A stretch of DNA of 8,951 bases from JBCBZH01 sp039815415 (GTDB lineage: Bacteria > Bacteroidota > Rhodothermia > Rhodothermales > Rubricoccaceae): positions 1-8,951 of the forward strand of contig JBCBZH010000181.1 in assembly GCA_039815415.1 (NCBI GenBank), read 5' to 3'. A program made the position numbers and the translations under genes. Of this stretch, positions 1 through 5,351 are shown piece by piece. The notes below the pieces were generated by a model. That model had not been told where the DNA came from and ran no database searches. It saw only the letters and a list, made by a program, of their open reading frames with translations. Every line of letters begins with the position of its first letter. Position 1 is the first letter of the stretch.

Positions 1-58
1 GTTCAAGACCATTCTCAGCGAGAAGCGCCGCACCGCCGACGCCAGCTCGGACGGATAG
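1..58 (+). CDS. rpmC: 50S ribosomal protein L29, C-terminal end (partial)
   Basis: Only the last 18 residues are present, read in the frame starting at base 2 (FKTILSEKRRTADASSDG, then TAG at 56-58). The 'ARxKTxLxE' type ending is typical of the second helix of L29, a small protein at the exit-tunnel side of the large subunit. Its position directly before rpsQ matches the universal L16-L29-S17 order, which is the main support. The last ten residues are a hydrophilic tail beyond the usual core. The tail codons contain the decamer CGCCAGCTCG (40-49) that recurs in the spacers downstream. The gene begins before the window. Confidence 0.85.
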   Translation, partial: FKTILSEKRRTADASSDG

Positions 59-245
59 CGCGAGCGCTGGGTGAAGCTTCGGTGCGTCGTCCCGAATCGG
101 CGTCTGCACCACAGATCCTTCATCCTGCACAGCGTATCCTGATCCGTTCGGGCCGCCAGCTCGCTTCCTGCGGCATGGCTCCCGGACTCTCTCACTCCCG
201 TAGTTGGTGAGATGCCAGCTCACCAAGCGACTAGCAACCCAGGCT
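59..245 (+). promoter_or_regulatory. Long structured spacer before rpsQ
   Basis: This 187-nt gap between L29 and S17 is unusual, since these genes normally almost touch. I see no credible ORF in it. It contains a bulged long-range inverted repeat (CCCGAA-T-CGG at 91-100 with CCGTTCGGG at 144-152). It also has an alternative short pairing (GGTGC 81-85 with GCACC 106-110) that could not form at the same time without strain. One copy of the decamer CGCCAGCTCG lies at 154-163 and a perfect hairpin at 204-226. No clear sigma-type promoter is visible. A structured leader or processing region is an inference. Confidence 0.4.
204..226 (+). repeat. Perfect 8-bp hairpin upstream of rpsQ start
   Basis: TTGGTGAG (204-211) pairs perfectly with CTCACCAA (219-226) around a 7-nt loop, ATGCCAG. 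The element ends 19 nt before the S17 ATG. A TTG at 204 would give an in-frame N-terminal extension of S17, but it sits inside the hairpin and such an extension is not expected for this family. Confidence 0.6.
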
Positions 246-554
246 ATGGCTACTGACACCTCGCAAGAGACCCCGCCCTCGCAAGAGGGCTCCCCGCAGG
301 GGGAGCGCGGCGCGCGCAAGTTCCGCGTCGGTCTCGTCGTTTCGGACAAGATGGACAAGACCATCACCGTCGCCTTGCAGCGACAGGTGAAGCACCCCAT
401 CTATGGCAAGTTCGTCAAGAAGACGACCAAGCTGAAGGCTCACGACGAGACCAACGACGCCAACGAAGGCGACACGGTCCGCATCCAGGAGACCCGCCCG
501 CTCTCGAAGACGAAGCGGTGGCGGCTCGTGGAAGTCCTCGAACGCGCACGCTAA
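246..554 (+). CDS. rpsQ: 30S ribosomal protein S17
   Basis: S17 is a primary 16S rRNA-binding protein with an OB-type beta-barrel fold, helping early assembly of the small subunit. The product is 102 residues. The core begins near residue 24 with FRVGLVVSDKMDKTITVAL, continues through HPIYGKFVKKTTK, and ends with the family signature DTVRIQETRPLSKTKRWRLV. The first 20 or so residues (Thr/Gln/Ser/Glu-rich) are an extension relative to the usual 80-90 residue protein. I chose ATG at 246 because an upstream TTG at 204 lies inside a hairpin and adds only non-conserved residues. No Shine-Dalgarno is visible. Confidence 0.95.
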   Translation: MATDTSQETPPSQEGSPQGERGARKFRVGLVVSDKMDKTITVALQRQVKHPIYGKFVKKTTKLKAHDETNDANEGDTVRIQETRPLSKTKRWRLVEVLERAR

Positions 555-562
555 CCTCCCAC

Positions 563-596
563 CACGCCTCGAGCTGGCGTCACCAGCTCGTTCGTG
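563..596 (+). repeat. Hairpin with CGAGCTGG/CCAGCTCG arms (rpsQ-rplN)
   Basis: CGAGCTGG (570-577) pairs perfectly with CCAGCTCG (583-590) around the loop CGTCA. An outer CACG (563-566) pairs with CGTG (593-596) across a small internal loop. It fills most of the 56-nt spacer and has no T-tract, so it does not look like an intrinsic terminator. It carries the shared decamer at 570-579. Confidence 0.75.
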
Positions 597-610
597 CGAA
601 CCCTGCACCC

Positions 611-979
611 ATGATCCAGCAAGAGTCCCGACTCAACGTCGCCGACAACAGCGGGGCGAAGGAAGTCCTCTGCATCCGCGTCCTTGGTGGCTCCGGCCGC
701 CGCTACGCCGGCATCGGCGACACCATCATTGTCACGGTCAAGAATGCCATCCCTGGTGGCAACGTCAAGAAGGGCGATGTGTCCCGCGCCGTGATCGTCC
801 GCACCGCCAAGGAGCACCGTCGCCGCGACGGCTCCTACATCCGGTTCGATGAGAACGCTGCCGTTCTCCTCAACGACGCCGACGAGCCGCGCGGCACCCG
901 CATCTTCGGGCCTGTCGCCCGCGAGCTTCGCGAGAAGCAGTTCATGCGGATCGTCTCCCTCGCCCCCGAAGTCCTCTAA
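611..979 (+). CDS. rplN: 50S ribosomal protein L14
   Basis: L14 binds 23S rRNA and lies at the subunit interface, contributing to an intersubunit bridge. The 122-residue product has the normal length and is conserved throughout: MIQQESRLNVADNSGAKEVL at residues 1-20, RRYAGIGDTIIVTVK at 30-44, the NAIPGGNVKKGDVSRAVIVR block at 45-64, and a C-terminal block containing GTRIFGPVARELRE. The start at 611 is fixed by MIQQ, the universal L14 N-terminus; an open frame extending further upstream is fortuitous. It follows a 56-nt spacer and ends 5 nt before rplX, suggesting coupled translation. Confidence 0.98.
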   Translation: MIQQESRLNVADNSGAKEVLCIRVLGGSGRRYAGIGDTIIVTVKNAIPGGNVKKGDVSRAVIVRTAKEHRRRDGSYIRFDENAAVLLNDADEPRGTRIFGPVARELREKQFMRIVSLAPEVL

Positions 980-984
980 GAGCG

Positions 985-1371
985 ATGCCACGAACGAAGA
1001 ACAAGCAGAAGAAGCTGCACATCAAGAAGGGCGATCAGGTCGCGCTCACGAAGGCGATCACCAGCTCGAAGGGCATAGACCCCGGCAAGCCGAAGGGCCA
1101 CGTCGCCCGCGTGCTGGAGGTCTACCCGAAGCAGGACAAGGTGCTCGTGGAAGGCGTCAACATGCGCTACAAGAACACGAAGCCCAACCAGCAGTACCCC
1201 AACGGCGGACGGATTGAGGCTGAGCGTCCGATCCACATCTCGAACGTGTTGCCGGTCGACGGCAACGGCAACCCCACCCGCGTGGGCCGCAAGCGCGTCC
1301 AGGATCCCGAGACGGGCAAGGGCCGCTGGATCCGCTACGCCAAGACCACCGGCGAGGAGCTGGACAGCTAA
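985..1371 (+). CDS. rplX: 50S ribosomal protein L24
   Basis: L24 is an assembly initiator that binds the 5' domain of 23S rRNA near the exit tunnel. The product is 128 residues, longer than the usual 100-110. The KOW region starts at LHIKKGD (11-17). The family expects a short 'GKxKGKxGxV' turn there, but residues 18-43 (including AITSSKGIDPGKPKGHVARV) look about ten residues longer. It is followed by the usual VEGVNM (55-60), the NTKP segment, the RPIHISNV motif (81-88), PTRVGRK and IRYAKTTGE. The N-terminus carries about ten basic residues ahead of the core. The start is 5 nt after rplN and the stop 8 nt before rplE. Confidence 0.95.
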   Translation: MPRTKNKQKKLHIKKGDQVALTKAITSSKGIDPGKPKGHVARVLEVYPKQDKVLVEGVNMRYKNTKPNQQYPNGGRIEAERPIHISNVLPVDGNGNPTRVGRKRVQDPETGKGRWIRYAKTTGEELDS

Positions 1372-1379
1372 TCAGACTG

Positions 1380-1952
1380 ATGGAGAACTACACCCCCCGC
1401 CTGAAAGAGCGCTACCGCTCCGAGATCATCGACGCGCTGACCGAGCAGTTCGGGTTCGAGAACCCGATGCAGGTGCCGCGCCTCGTCAAGATTGTCGTGA
1501 ACAAGGGCGTCGGCGAAGCCTCACAGAACAAGAAGATCCTCACGGACGCGGTTGAAGAGCTTCGGACCATCACGGGTCAGCAGCCCGCCGTCCGCAACGC
1601 CCGCAAGTCCATCTCAAACTTCAAGCTTCGCGACGGAATGCCCGTCGGTGTGGCCGTCACGCTCCGGGGCGACCGGATGTGGGAGTTCATGGATCGGCTG
1701 GTGACGCTCGCGCTGCCGCGCGTTCGTGACTTCCGCGGCGTCCCGGATCGCTCGTTCGATGGCCGTGGTAACTACACGCTCGGCGTCAAGGAGCAGATCA
1801 TCTTCCCGGAGATCGACATCGATAAGGTGTCCAATGTCTCCGGCCTCGATATCACCATCGTGACGACCGCTGAGACGGATGAGCAGGCCCACGCGCTCCT
1901 GAAGGAGCTGGGAATGCCCTTCATTCGCCGCCAGCCTGCCCGCGCCGCGTAA
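1380..1952 (+). CDS. rplE: 50S ribosomal protein L5
   Basis: L5 binds 5S rRNA and helps form the central protuberance of the large subunit. The 190-residue product matches the family along its length: IVVNKGVGEA (about 38-47), the 5S-binding region with GQQPAVRNARKSISNFKLR, then LRGDRMWEFMDRLV, LPRVRDFRGV, GNYTLGVKEQIIFPEI and the C-terminal ITIVTTAETDEQAHALLKEL. The spacer to rplX is only 8 nt. In E. coli, S8 represses the spc operon by binding mRNA at the start of this gene. That short spacer leaves little room for such a site here, although the first codons of L5 were not folded. Confidence 0.98.
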   Translation: MENYTPRLKERYRSEIIDALTEQFGFENPMQVPRLVKIVVNKGVGEASQNKKILTDAVEELRTITGQQPAVRNARKSISNFKLRDGMPVGVAVTLRGDRMWEFMDRLVTLALPRVRDFRGVPDRSFDGRGNYTLGVKEQIIFPEIDIDKVSNVSGLDITIVTTAETDEQAHALLKELGMPFIRRQPARAA

Positions 1953-1973
1953 CCGAAACCCAGAGATACAGAC

Positions 1974-2243
1974 ATGGCAAAGAAGAGCGTCATCGCCCGC
2001 GAGACCAAGCGCCGGAAGATGGTGGACAAGTACGCCGCCAAGCGTGCTCAGCTGAAGGCCGAAGGCCGGTGGGAGGAGCTGCAGAAGCTGCCCCGCGATG
2101 CGAGCCCAGTCCGCCTCCACAACCGTTGCGCCCTCACGGGCCGCCCCCGTGGCTACATGCGGAAGTTCGGCGTCTGCCGCAACGTGTTCCGCGAGATGGC
2201 TGTCGAGGGCAAGATCCCCGGCATCCGCAAGTCAAGCTGGTAG
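1974..2243 (+). CDS. rpsN: 30S ribosomal protein S14, zinc-independent long form
   Basis: S14 binds the 3' domain of 16S rRNA in the small-subunit head. The 89-residue product has the C-terminal signature NRCALTGRPRGYMRKFGVCR followed by NVFREMA and ends in KSSW. Only single cysteines remain in this block rather than the two CxxC pairs of the short zinc-binding form, so this is the C-minus type, common in Bacteroidota. The start at 1974 gives the expected MAKKSVIARE N-terminus. ATG is preceded directly by CAGAC, with no Shine-Dalgarno. Confidence 0.97.
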   Translation: MAKKSVIARETKRRKMVDKYAAKRAQLKAEGRWEELQKLPRDASPVRLHNRCALTGRPRGYMRKFGVCRNVFREMAVEGKIPGIRKSSW

Positions 2244-2364
2244 GGAAGAGGGCTTTACACACTGAGCAGGTAGCTCATCGGCCCGCATCCCACCGTATTC
2301 ACTCCTCTAGCGATCAGGCGGAGACCCCAGCTCGAGCTGGCGATCCGAACCGGTCGAAGACAAC
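2244..2364 (+). other. 121-nt spacer between rpsN and rpsH
   Basis: No gene is visible here. The only clear structure is the CTCGAG-centred palindrome near the right end, which is listed separately. It is framed by a short GACC/GGTC inverted pair (2323-2326 and 2352-2355) and a CGATC direct repeat (2311-2315 and 2341-2345). No convincing promoter or terminator is seen. Confidence 0.5.
2327..2340. repeat. 14-nt perfect palindrome CCAGCTCGAGCTGG
   Basis: This is a perfect two-fold symmetric sequence in the rpsN-rpsH spacer, ending 24 nt before the S8 start. The right half continues as CGAGCTGGCG (2333-2342), the decamer seen in other spacers. With no loop bases, a duplex-DNA protein site is as plausible as an RNA hairpin, which would have to open its central base pairs. 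Confidence 0.7.
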
Positions 2365-2766
2365 ATGAGCGCACTCACCGATCCCGTCGCGGATTACCTC
2401 ACCCGCATCCGCAACGCCCAGAAGGCCCGCCACCCGTACGTCGATGTCCCGGCGTCGAAGCTGAAGCGAGCCATTACCCAGATTCTCCTCGACAAGGGCT
2501 ACGTCAAGGACTACGTCAACGTGGAGGACAACAAGCAGGGGCTGATCCGGGTCTACCTGAAGTACCTGCGGGGCGGCAAGCCGGTTATCCAGGGCATCAC
2601 GCGCGTCTCCAAGCCGGGGCTGCGCCGGTATGTTGGTGCCAATGACCTCCCGCGCGTCATGAACGGCCTGGGCATCGCCATCATTTCCACGAGCCGTGGC
2701 GTGATGACGGACAAGGAGGCCCGTCGCGCCGGCATCGGTGGAGAAGTACTCGCCTACGTCAACTAA
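2365..2766 (+). CDS. rpsH: 30S ribosomal protein S8
   Basis: S8 binds the central domain of 16S rRNA and is essential for small-subunit assembly; in E. coli it also represses its own operon. The 133-residue product has the normal length. It begins with DPVADYLTRIRNAQKARH, continues through the KLKRAITQILLDKGYVKDY region, and ends with the diagnostic IISTSRGVMTDKEARRAGIG block and a C-terminal LAYVN. Start 2365 gives the conserved N-terminus. It sits between a palindrome-bearing spacer upstream and a spacer with a long hairpin downstream. Confidence 0.98.
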   Translation: MSALTDPVADYLTRIRNAQKARHPYVDVPASKLKRAITQILLDKGYVKDYVNVEDNKQGLIRVYLKYLRGGKPVIQGITRVSKPGLRRYVGANDLPRVMNGLGIAIISTSRGVMTDKEARRAGIGGEVLAYVN

Positions 2767-2775
2767 GAGATCGCC

Positions 2776-2818
2776 GAGGCGCCAGCCCGAAGGAAGTCCT
2801 TCGGCGGCTGCGCGCCTC
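2776..2818 (+). repeat. Long stem-loop between rpsH and rplF (about 18 bp)
   Basis: Three consecutive helices stack. GAGGCGC (2776-2782) pairs with GCGCCTC (2812-2818), CAGC (2783-2786) with GCTG (2807-2810), and CCGAAGG (2787-2793) with CCTTCGG (2798-2804). The loop is AAGT, and the only interruptions are a CG bulge at 2805-2806 and a single C at 2811. It occupies most of the 66-nt spacer and ends 14 nt before the L6 start. There is no T-tract, so a terminator is unlikely; an RNA processing or protein-binding site is inferred. Confidence 0.75.
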
Positions 2819-2832
2819 CAGCCACGACTGCT

Positions 2833-3399
2833 ATGTCCCGAATTGGAAACGCACCGATCTCCGTCGCCGATGGCGTCACGATCTCGGTGGACGACAAGAA
2901 CCACGTGACGGTCAAGGGGCCAAAGGGCGAGCTTTCGCTCGCAGCCAACCCCGACATGCTCATCGAGCAGGAGGACGGTGTCCTTACCGTCTCTCGCCCG
3001 ACGGAGCAGAAGCGCCACCGCGCCATGCATGGCCTGACGCGTTCGCTCATCGCCAACATGGTGCAGGGCGTCCACGAGGGCTACTCGAAGGAGCTCGAGG
3101 TGATTGGCGTCGGCTACCGCGCGGAGGTGAAAAACATGGGCGGCCTGACGGTCCTAGAGCTGGCGCTCGGCTTCTCGCACCCCATCTACTTCGTGCCGCC
3201 AGAGGGCATCGAGGTGGAGGCCCAGTCCGAGCGTGGCAAGAACGCCCGCGTCAAGATCTCTGGCATCGACAAGCAACTCGTCGGGCAGGTGGCCGCCAAG
3301 ATCCGCGGCCTGCGTCCGCCGGAGCCCTACAAGGGCAAGGGTGTTCGCTACACCGACGAGTACGTCCGCCGCAAGGCTGGCAAGACCGCCGCTCGCTAA
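2833..3399 (+). CDS. rplF: 50S ribosomal protein L6
   Basis: L6 binds 23S rRNA near the sarcin-ricin loop and the factor-binding site. The 188-residue product has the typical two duplicated alpha/beta domains. The first starts MSRIGNAPISV and includes VTVKGPKGEL; the second starts near YSKELEVIGVGYRAEV and ends with the family signature RGLRPPEPYKGKGVRYTDE and a basic tail. Length is slightly above the usual 175-185. ATG at 2833 gives the conserved MSRIG start. GAGCTGGCG at 3157-3165 in the coding region is a nine-base match to the spacer decamer, probably just codon use for ELA. Confidence 0.98.
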   Translation: MSRIGNAPISVADGVTISVDDKNHVTVKGPKGELSLAANPDMLIEQEDGVLTVSRPTEQKRHRAMHGLTRSLIANMVQGVHEGYSKELEVIGVGYRAEVKNMGGLTVLELALGFSHPIYFVPPEGIEVEAQSERGKNARVKISGIDKQLVGQVAAKIRGLRPPEPYKGKGVRYTDEYVRRKAGKTAAR

Positions 3400-3419
3400 T
3401 CTCATTCATTGCGTGGTCA

Positions 3420-3433
3420 GACGGCCATCCCGT
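3420..3433 (+). repeat. Short hairpin in rplF-rplR spacer
   Basis: GACGG (3420-3424) pairs with CCGTC (3429-3433) around CCAT. It is the only clear structure in the 59-nt spacer and is weak alone, but fits the pattern of one hairpin per long spacer. Confidence 0.4.
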
Positions 3434-3458
3434 CGGCCCCAAGCGCATTCCCAGACTC

Positions 3459-3812
3459 ATGGCAAAAACTGCCCGCAAGGTCACGCAGCGAGCCCGCATC
3501 CGGCGCCGCATCCGTGCGAAGATCTCCGGTACGCCGAAGCGCCCGCGCCTGAGCGTGTTCCGCTCCAACAAACACATCTACGCCCAGGTCATTGATGACA
3601 CACAGGGTGTAACGCTGGCCGCGGCCTCCAGCCGCGAGAGCGAGCTGGCGGGCTCAGGCCAGGACGCCTCCAAGGCGGTCGGCCAGAAGGTGGCTGAGCG
3701 TGCCAAGGACGCAGGCATCGACGCCGTCGTGTTCGACCGCGGCGGCTATCGCTATCACGGCAACGTGAAGGCTCTCGCAGACGGCGCGCGTGAAGGCGGC
3801 CTCCAGCTCTAA
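3459..3812 (+). CDS. rplR: 50S ribosomal protein L18
   Basis: L18 binds 5S rRNA with L5 and L25 and anchors it in the central protuberance. The 117-residue product has a basic N-terminus (residues 1-30, many Arg/Lys) and then the conserved PRLSVFRSNKHIYAQVIDD block. It continues with the A-rich GxKVAERAKDAGI-type helix, VVFDRGGYRYHGNVKALADG and the REGGLQL C-terminus. All these are diagnostic. A full CGAGCTGGCG decamer occurs at 3641-3650, encoding part of SELAG. The gene ends 13 nt before rpsE. Confidence 0.98.
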   Translation: MAKTARKVTQRARIRRRIRAKISGTPKRPRLSVFRSNKHIYAQVIDDTQGVTLAAASSRESELAGSGQDASKAVGQKVAERAKDAGIDAVVFDRGGYRYHGNVKALADGAREGGLQL

Positions 3813-3825
3813 CCCAACAACAGAC

Positions 3826-4449
3826 ATGGCACAGCAGCAGAACAGAGGCGGCCAGGGCGGCAACCGGCCCGGCGGCAACCGAGGCGGCCAGGGCGGACGC
3901 AACGACCGAGGCCGTGGACGCGGTCGTGGACGTCGCGATGACCGCCGCGAGGATTCCGCAAACCAGTCGAGCTACATCGAGAAGCTCGTGTCCATCAACC
4001 GCGTCGCGAAGGTCGTCAAGGGCGGTCGCCGGTTCTCCTTCAACGCCGTCGTGGTCGTCGGTGATGGCAAGGGGAACGTGGGGCAGGGGCTCGGCAAGGC
4101 CAACGAGGTCGCCTCGGCGATTGCCAAGGGCACCGAGGACGCCAAGAAGAACCTGGTCGCCGTTCCGGTTACGAAGGCGGGATCCATCCCACACGCCGTT
4201 CGCGGCATCCACGACGCCGGTAACGTGCTCCTCAAGCCCGCTACGGAGGGTACCGGAGTCATTGCCGGGGGCGGTGTCCGCGCCGTCCTCGAGTGCGCAG
4301 GGATCAACAACGTGTTGTCGAAGAGCCAGGGCTCCTCGAACCCGCACAACCAGGTCTCGGCGACCATGAACGCTCTCCAGAAGCTTCAGGACCCGGCCGA
4401 GGTGGCCGCGCGCCGCGGCATCACCATCAAGCAAGTGTTTGAAGGGTAA
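3826..4449 (+). CDS. rpsE: 30S ribosomal protein S5 with Arg/Gly-rich N-terminal extension
   Basis: S5 lies at the mRNA entry side of the small subunit and affects decoding accuracy. The 207-residue product is about 40 residues longer than usual. Residues 1-43 are low complexity: RGGQGG occurs at 7-12 and 19-24, separated by NRPGGN, followed by a run of RG dipeptides at 28-35 and RRDDRRED at 36-43. The conserved core starts around 50 (YIEKLVSINRVAKVVKGGRR), followed by FSFNAVVVVGDGKGNVGQGL (70-89), the AGSIPHAV and GTGVIAGGGVRAVLE motifs and NVLSKSQGSSNPHN. ATG at 3826 follows CAGAC with no Shine-Dalgarno. The underlying DNA repeats CGGCCAGGGCGG twice, consistent with local duplication. Confidence 0.97.
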   Translation: MAQQQNRGGQGGNRPGGNRGGQGGRNDRGRGRGRGRRDDRREDSANQSSYIEKLVSINRVAKVVKGGRRFSFNAVVVVGDGKGNVGQGLGKANEVASAIAKGTEDAKKNLVAVPVTKAGSIPHAVRGIHDAGNVLLKPATEGTGVIAGGGVRAVLECAGINNVLSKSQGSSNPHNQVSATMNALQKLQDPAEVAARRGITIKQVFEG

Positions 4450-4464
4450 TGAGGTTGCGATGAC

Positions 4465-4479
4465 GAGTGGTCTGCACTC
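4465..4479 (+). repeat. Short hairpin in rpsE-rpmD spacer
   Basis: GAGTG (4465-4469) pairs with CACTC (4475-4479) around GTCTG in a 71-nt spacer. The rest of the spacer is pyrimidine-rich, with CTTCACTC twice close to the L30 start. No gene is visible in it. Confidence 0.4.
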
Positions 4480-4520
4480 TCGCCCAACCCTTCACTCTTG
4501 ACCCATCTCTCTTCACTCCG

Positions 4521-4700
4521 ATGGCAACTCTCAAAATCACCCAGGTTCGGAGTACGATCCGCCGCCCAGAGCCCCAGAAGCGCACCATGCAGGCGCTCGG
4601 GCTGGGCAAGATCGGCCGGACCGTGGAGCACGAGGCCACGCCGCAGATCCGCGGCATGGTGACCAAGATTCGCCACCTCGTCACGGTCGAAGAAGCGTAG
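4521..4700 (+). CDS. rpmD: 50S ribosomal protein L30
   Basis: L30 is a small large-subunit protein with a ferredoxin-like fold. The 59-residue product has MATLKITQVRSTIRR at the start, the family signature ALGLGKIGRTVEH at about 26-38, and the C-terminal IRGMVTKIRHLVTVEE. The length is normal. An open frame extends upstream to a GTG at 4467, but the extra residues are not L30-like, so I chose ATG 4521. Bacteroidota L30 sits between S5 and L15, as here. It is followed by a 173-nt spacer holding two strong structures. Confidence 0.96.
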   Translation: MATLKITQVRSTIRRPEPQKRTMQALGLGKIGRTVEHEATPQIRGMVTKIRHLVTVEEA

Positions 4701-4745
4701 CCCTCGAGCTGGCGGGGCCACATTCGCCCGTCGCCAGCTCGTGGG
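4701..4745 (+). repeat. 17-bp stem-loop with decamer arms after rpmD
   Basis: CGAGCTGGCG (4705-4714) and CGCCAGCTCG (4732-4741) are a perfect 10-bp inverted repeat. The stem continues inward with GGGC (4715-4718) and GCCC (4726-4729), leaving GT bulged, and outward with CCC (4701-4703) and GGG (4743-4745) across a T-T mismatch. The loop is CACATTC. It begins immediately after the L30 stop. No T-tract follows, so it resembles an RNA stability or processing element more than a terminator. Confidence 0.8.
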
Positions 4746-4765
4746 ACGCCCTCGGCGCTTCATGC

Positions 4766-4816
4766 AAAAGGCACCCCGCCGGGTCCGGTCTGCCGGGGTC
4801 GGCGGTTTATCTTTTT
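4766..4816 (+). terminator. Terminator-like hairpin inside the operon (rpmD-rplO)
   Basis: CCGCCG (4776-4781) pairs with CGGCGG (4800-4805). A symmetric GGT/GGT internal loop follows, then CCGG (4785-4788) pairs with CCGG (4793-4796) around TCTG. The stem is followed at once by TTTATCTTTTT (4806-4816), the T-tract expected of a rho-independent terminator. AAAAG upstream (4766-4770) can pair with the T-tract, so it looks potentially bidirectional. Being 58 nt before rplO in the same direction, it could attenuate transcription rather than end it. Strength is not measured. Confidence 0.55.
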
Positions 4817-4873
4817 CAGTCTGTCCACGCGAGTCCGCTGCCGTCCGGCGCGGGCGTCATTAGCCACACAACG

Positions 4874-5332
4874 ATGGATCTCAGCAATCTCACGCCCGCG
4901 AAGGGCGCGACTCAGTCCAAGAAGCGGATTGGCCGCGGTGAGGGTTCCGGCAAGGGCGGAACCGCCACAAAGGGACACAAGGGCCAGAAGAGCCGCTCCG
5001 GCGGATCGCTCCCAGCCTGGTTTGAGGGCGGCCAGATGCCGCTCCAGCGCCGCGTCCCCAAGTTCGGCTTCACCAACCGAAACCGCGTCGCCTACGATGC
5101 CGTGAACCTGTCCCGGCTGGCGATGCTCGCCGAGAACGGACGCCTCGATGCCAGCGCGCCGGTGACGCCAGAGTCGCTCAAGGCCATCGGCGTGAGTGGC
5201 AAGAACGGACGCATCAAGGTGCTTGGCGACGGAGACCTCTCGGTCGCTCTCACGATTCACGCCCACGCGTTCTCGAAGAGCGCCAAGGCGAAGATCGAGG
5301 CTGCCGGCGGCAGCGCAACCGTCGTCGACTAA
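4874..5332 (+). CDS. rplO: 50S ribosomal protein L15
   Basis: L15 is a late-assembly 23S rRNA-binding protein whose long glycine-rich arm threads into the subunit. The 152-residue product begins MDLSNLTPAKGA. It has the basic Gly arm RIGRGEGSGKGGTATKGHKG (18-37), KSRSGGSLPAWFEGGQMPLQRR (39-60), PKFGF (62-66) and the C-terminal signature with HAFSKSAKAKIEAAGG. The length is normal. It is the first gene after the terminator-like hairpin, so its expression, and that of secY and the genes after it, could be set at that site. No Shine-Dalgarno precedes ATG 4874. Confidence 0.98.
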   Translation: MDLSNLTPAKGATQSKKRIGRGEGSGKGGTATKGHKGQKSRSGGSLPAWFEGGQMPLQRRVPKFGFTNRNRVAYDAVNLSRLAMLAENGRLDASAPVTPESLKAIGVSGKNGRIKVLGDGDLSVALTIHAHAFSKSAKAKIEAAGGSATVVD

Positions 5333-5351
5333 CCCATCCCCTCGGGCTCGT

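Noticed and set aside
2244..2364. Promoter in the rpsN-rpsH spacer (TTTACA-like at its start)
   Set aside because: No matching -10 or Bacteroidota TAnnTTTG element at a proper distance.
2314..3075. 253-codon minus-strand frame opposite rpsH and rplF
   Set aside because: Spans two real genes and a hairpin spacer; no recognisable domain.
3832..3900. Direct repeats in the 5' end of rpsE as a tandem repeat array or mobile insertion
   Set aside because: The repeats encode in-frame RGGQGG units and are simple codon-level duplication, not a separate element.
3589..4434. 281-codon minus-strand frame opposite rplR and rpsE
   Set aside because: A shadow of two certain ribosomal genes in high-GC DNA; low-complexity translation.
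4467..4520. Upstream GTG extension of L30
   Set aside because: The added 18 residues are not L30-like and MATLKITQ is the usual start.
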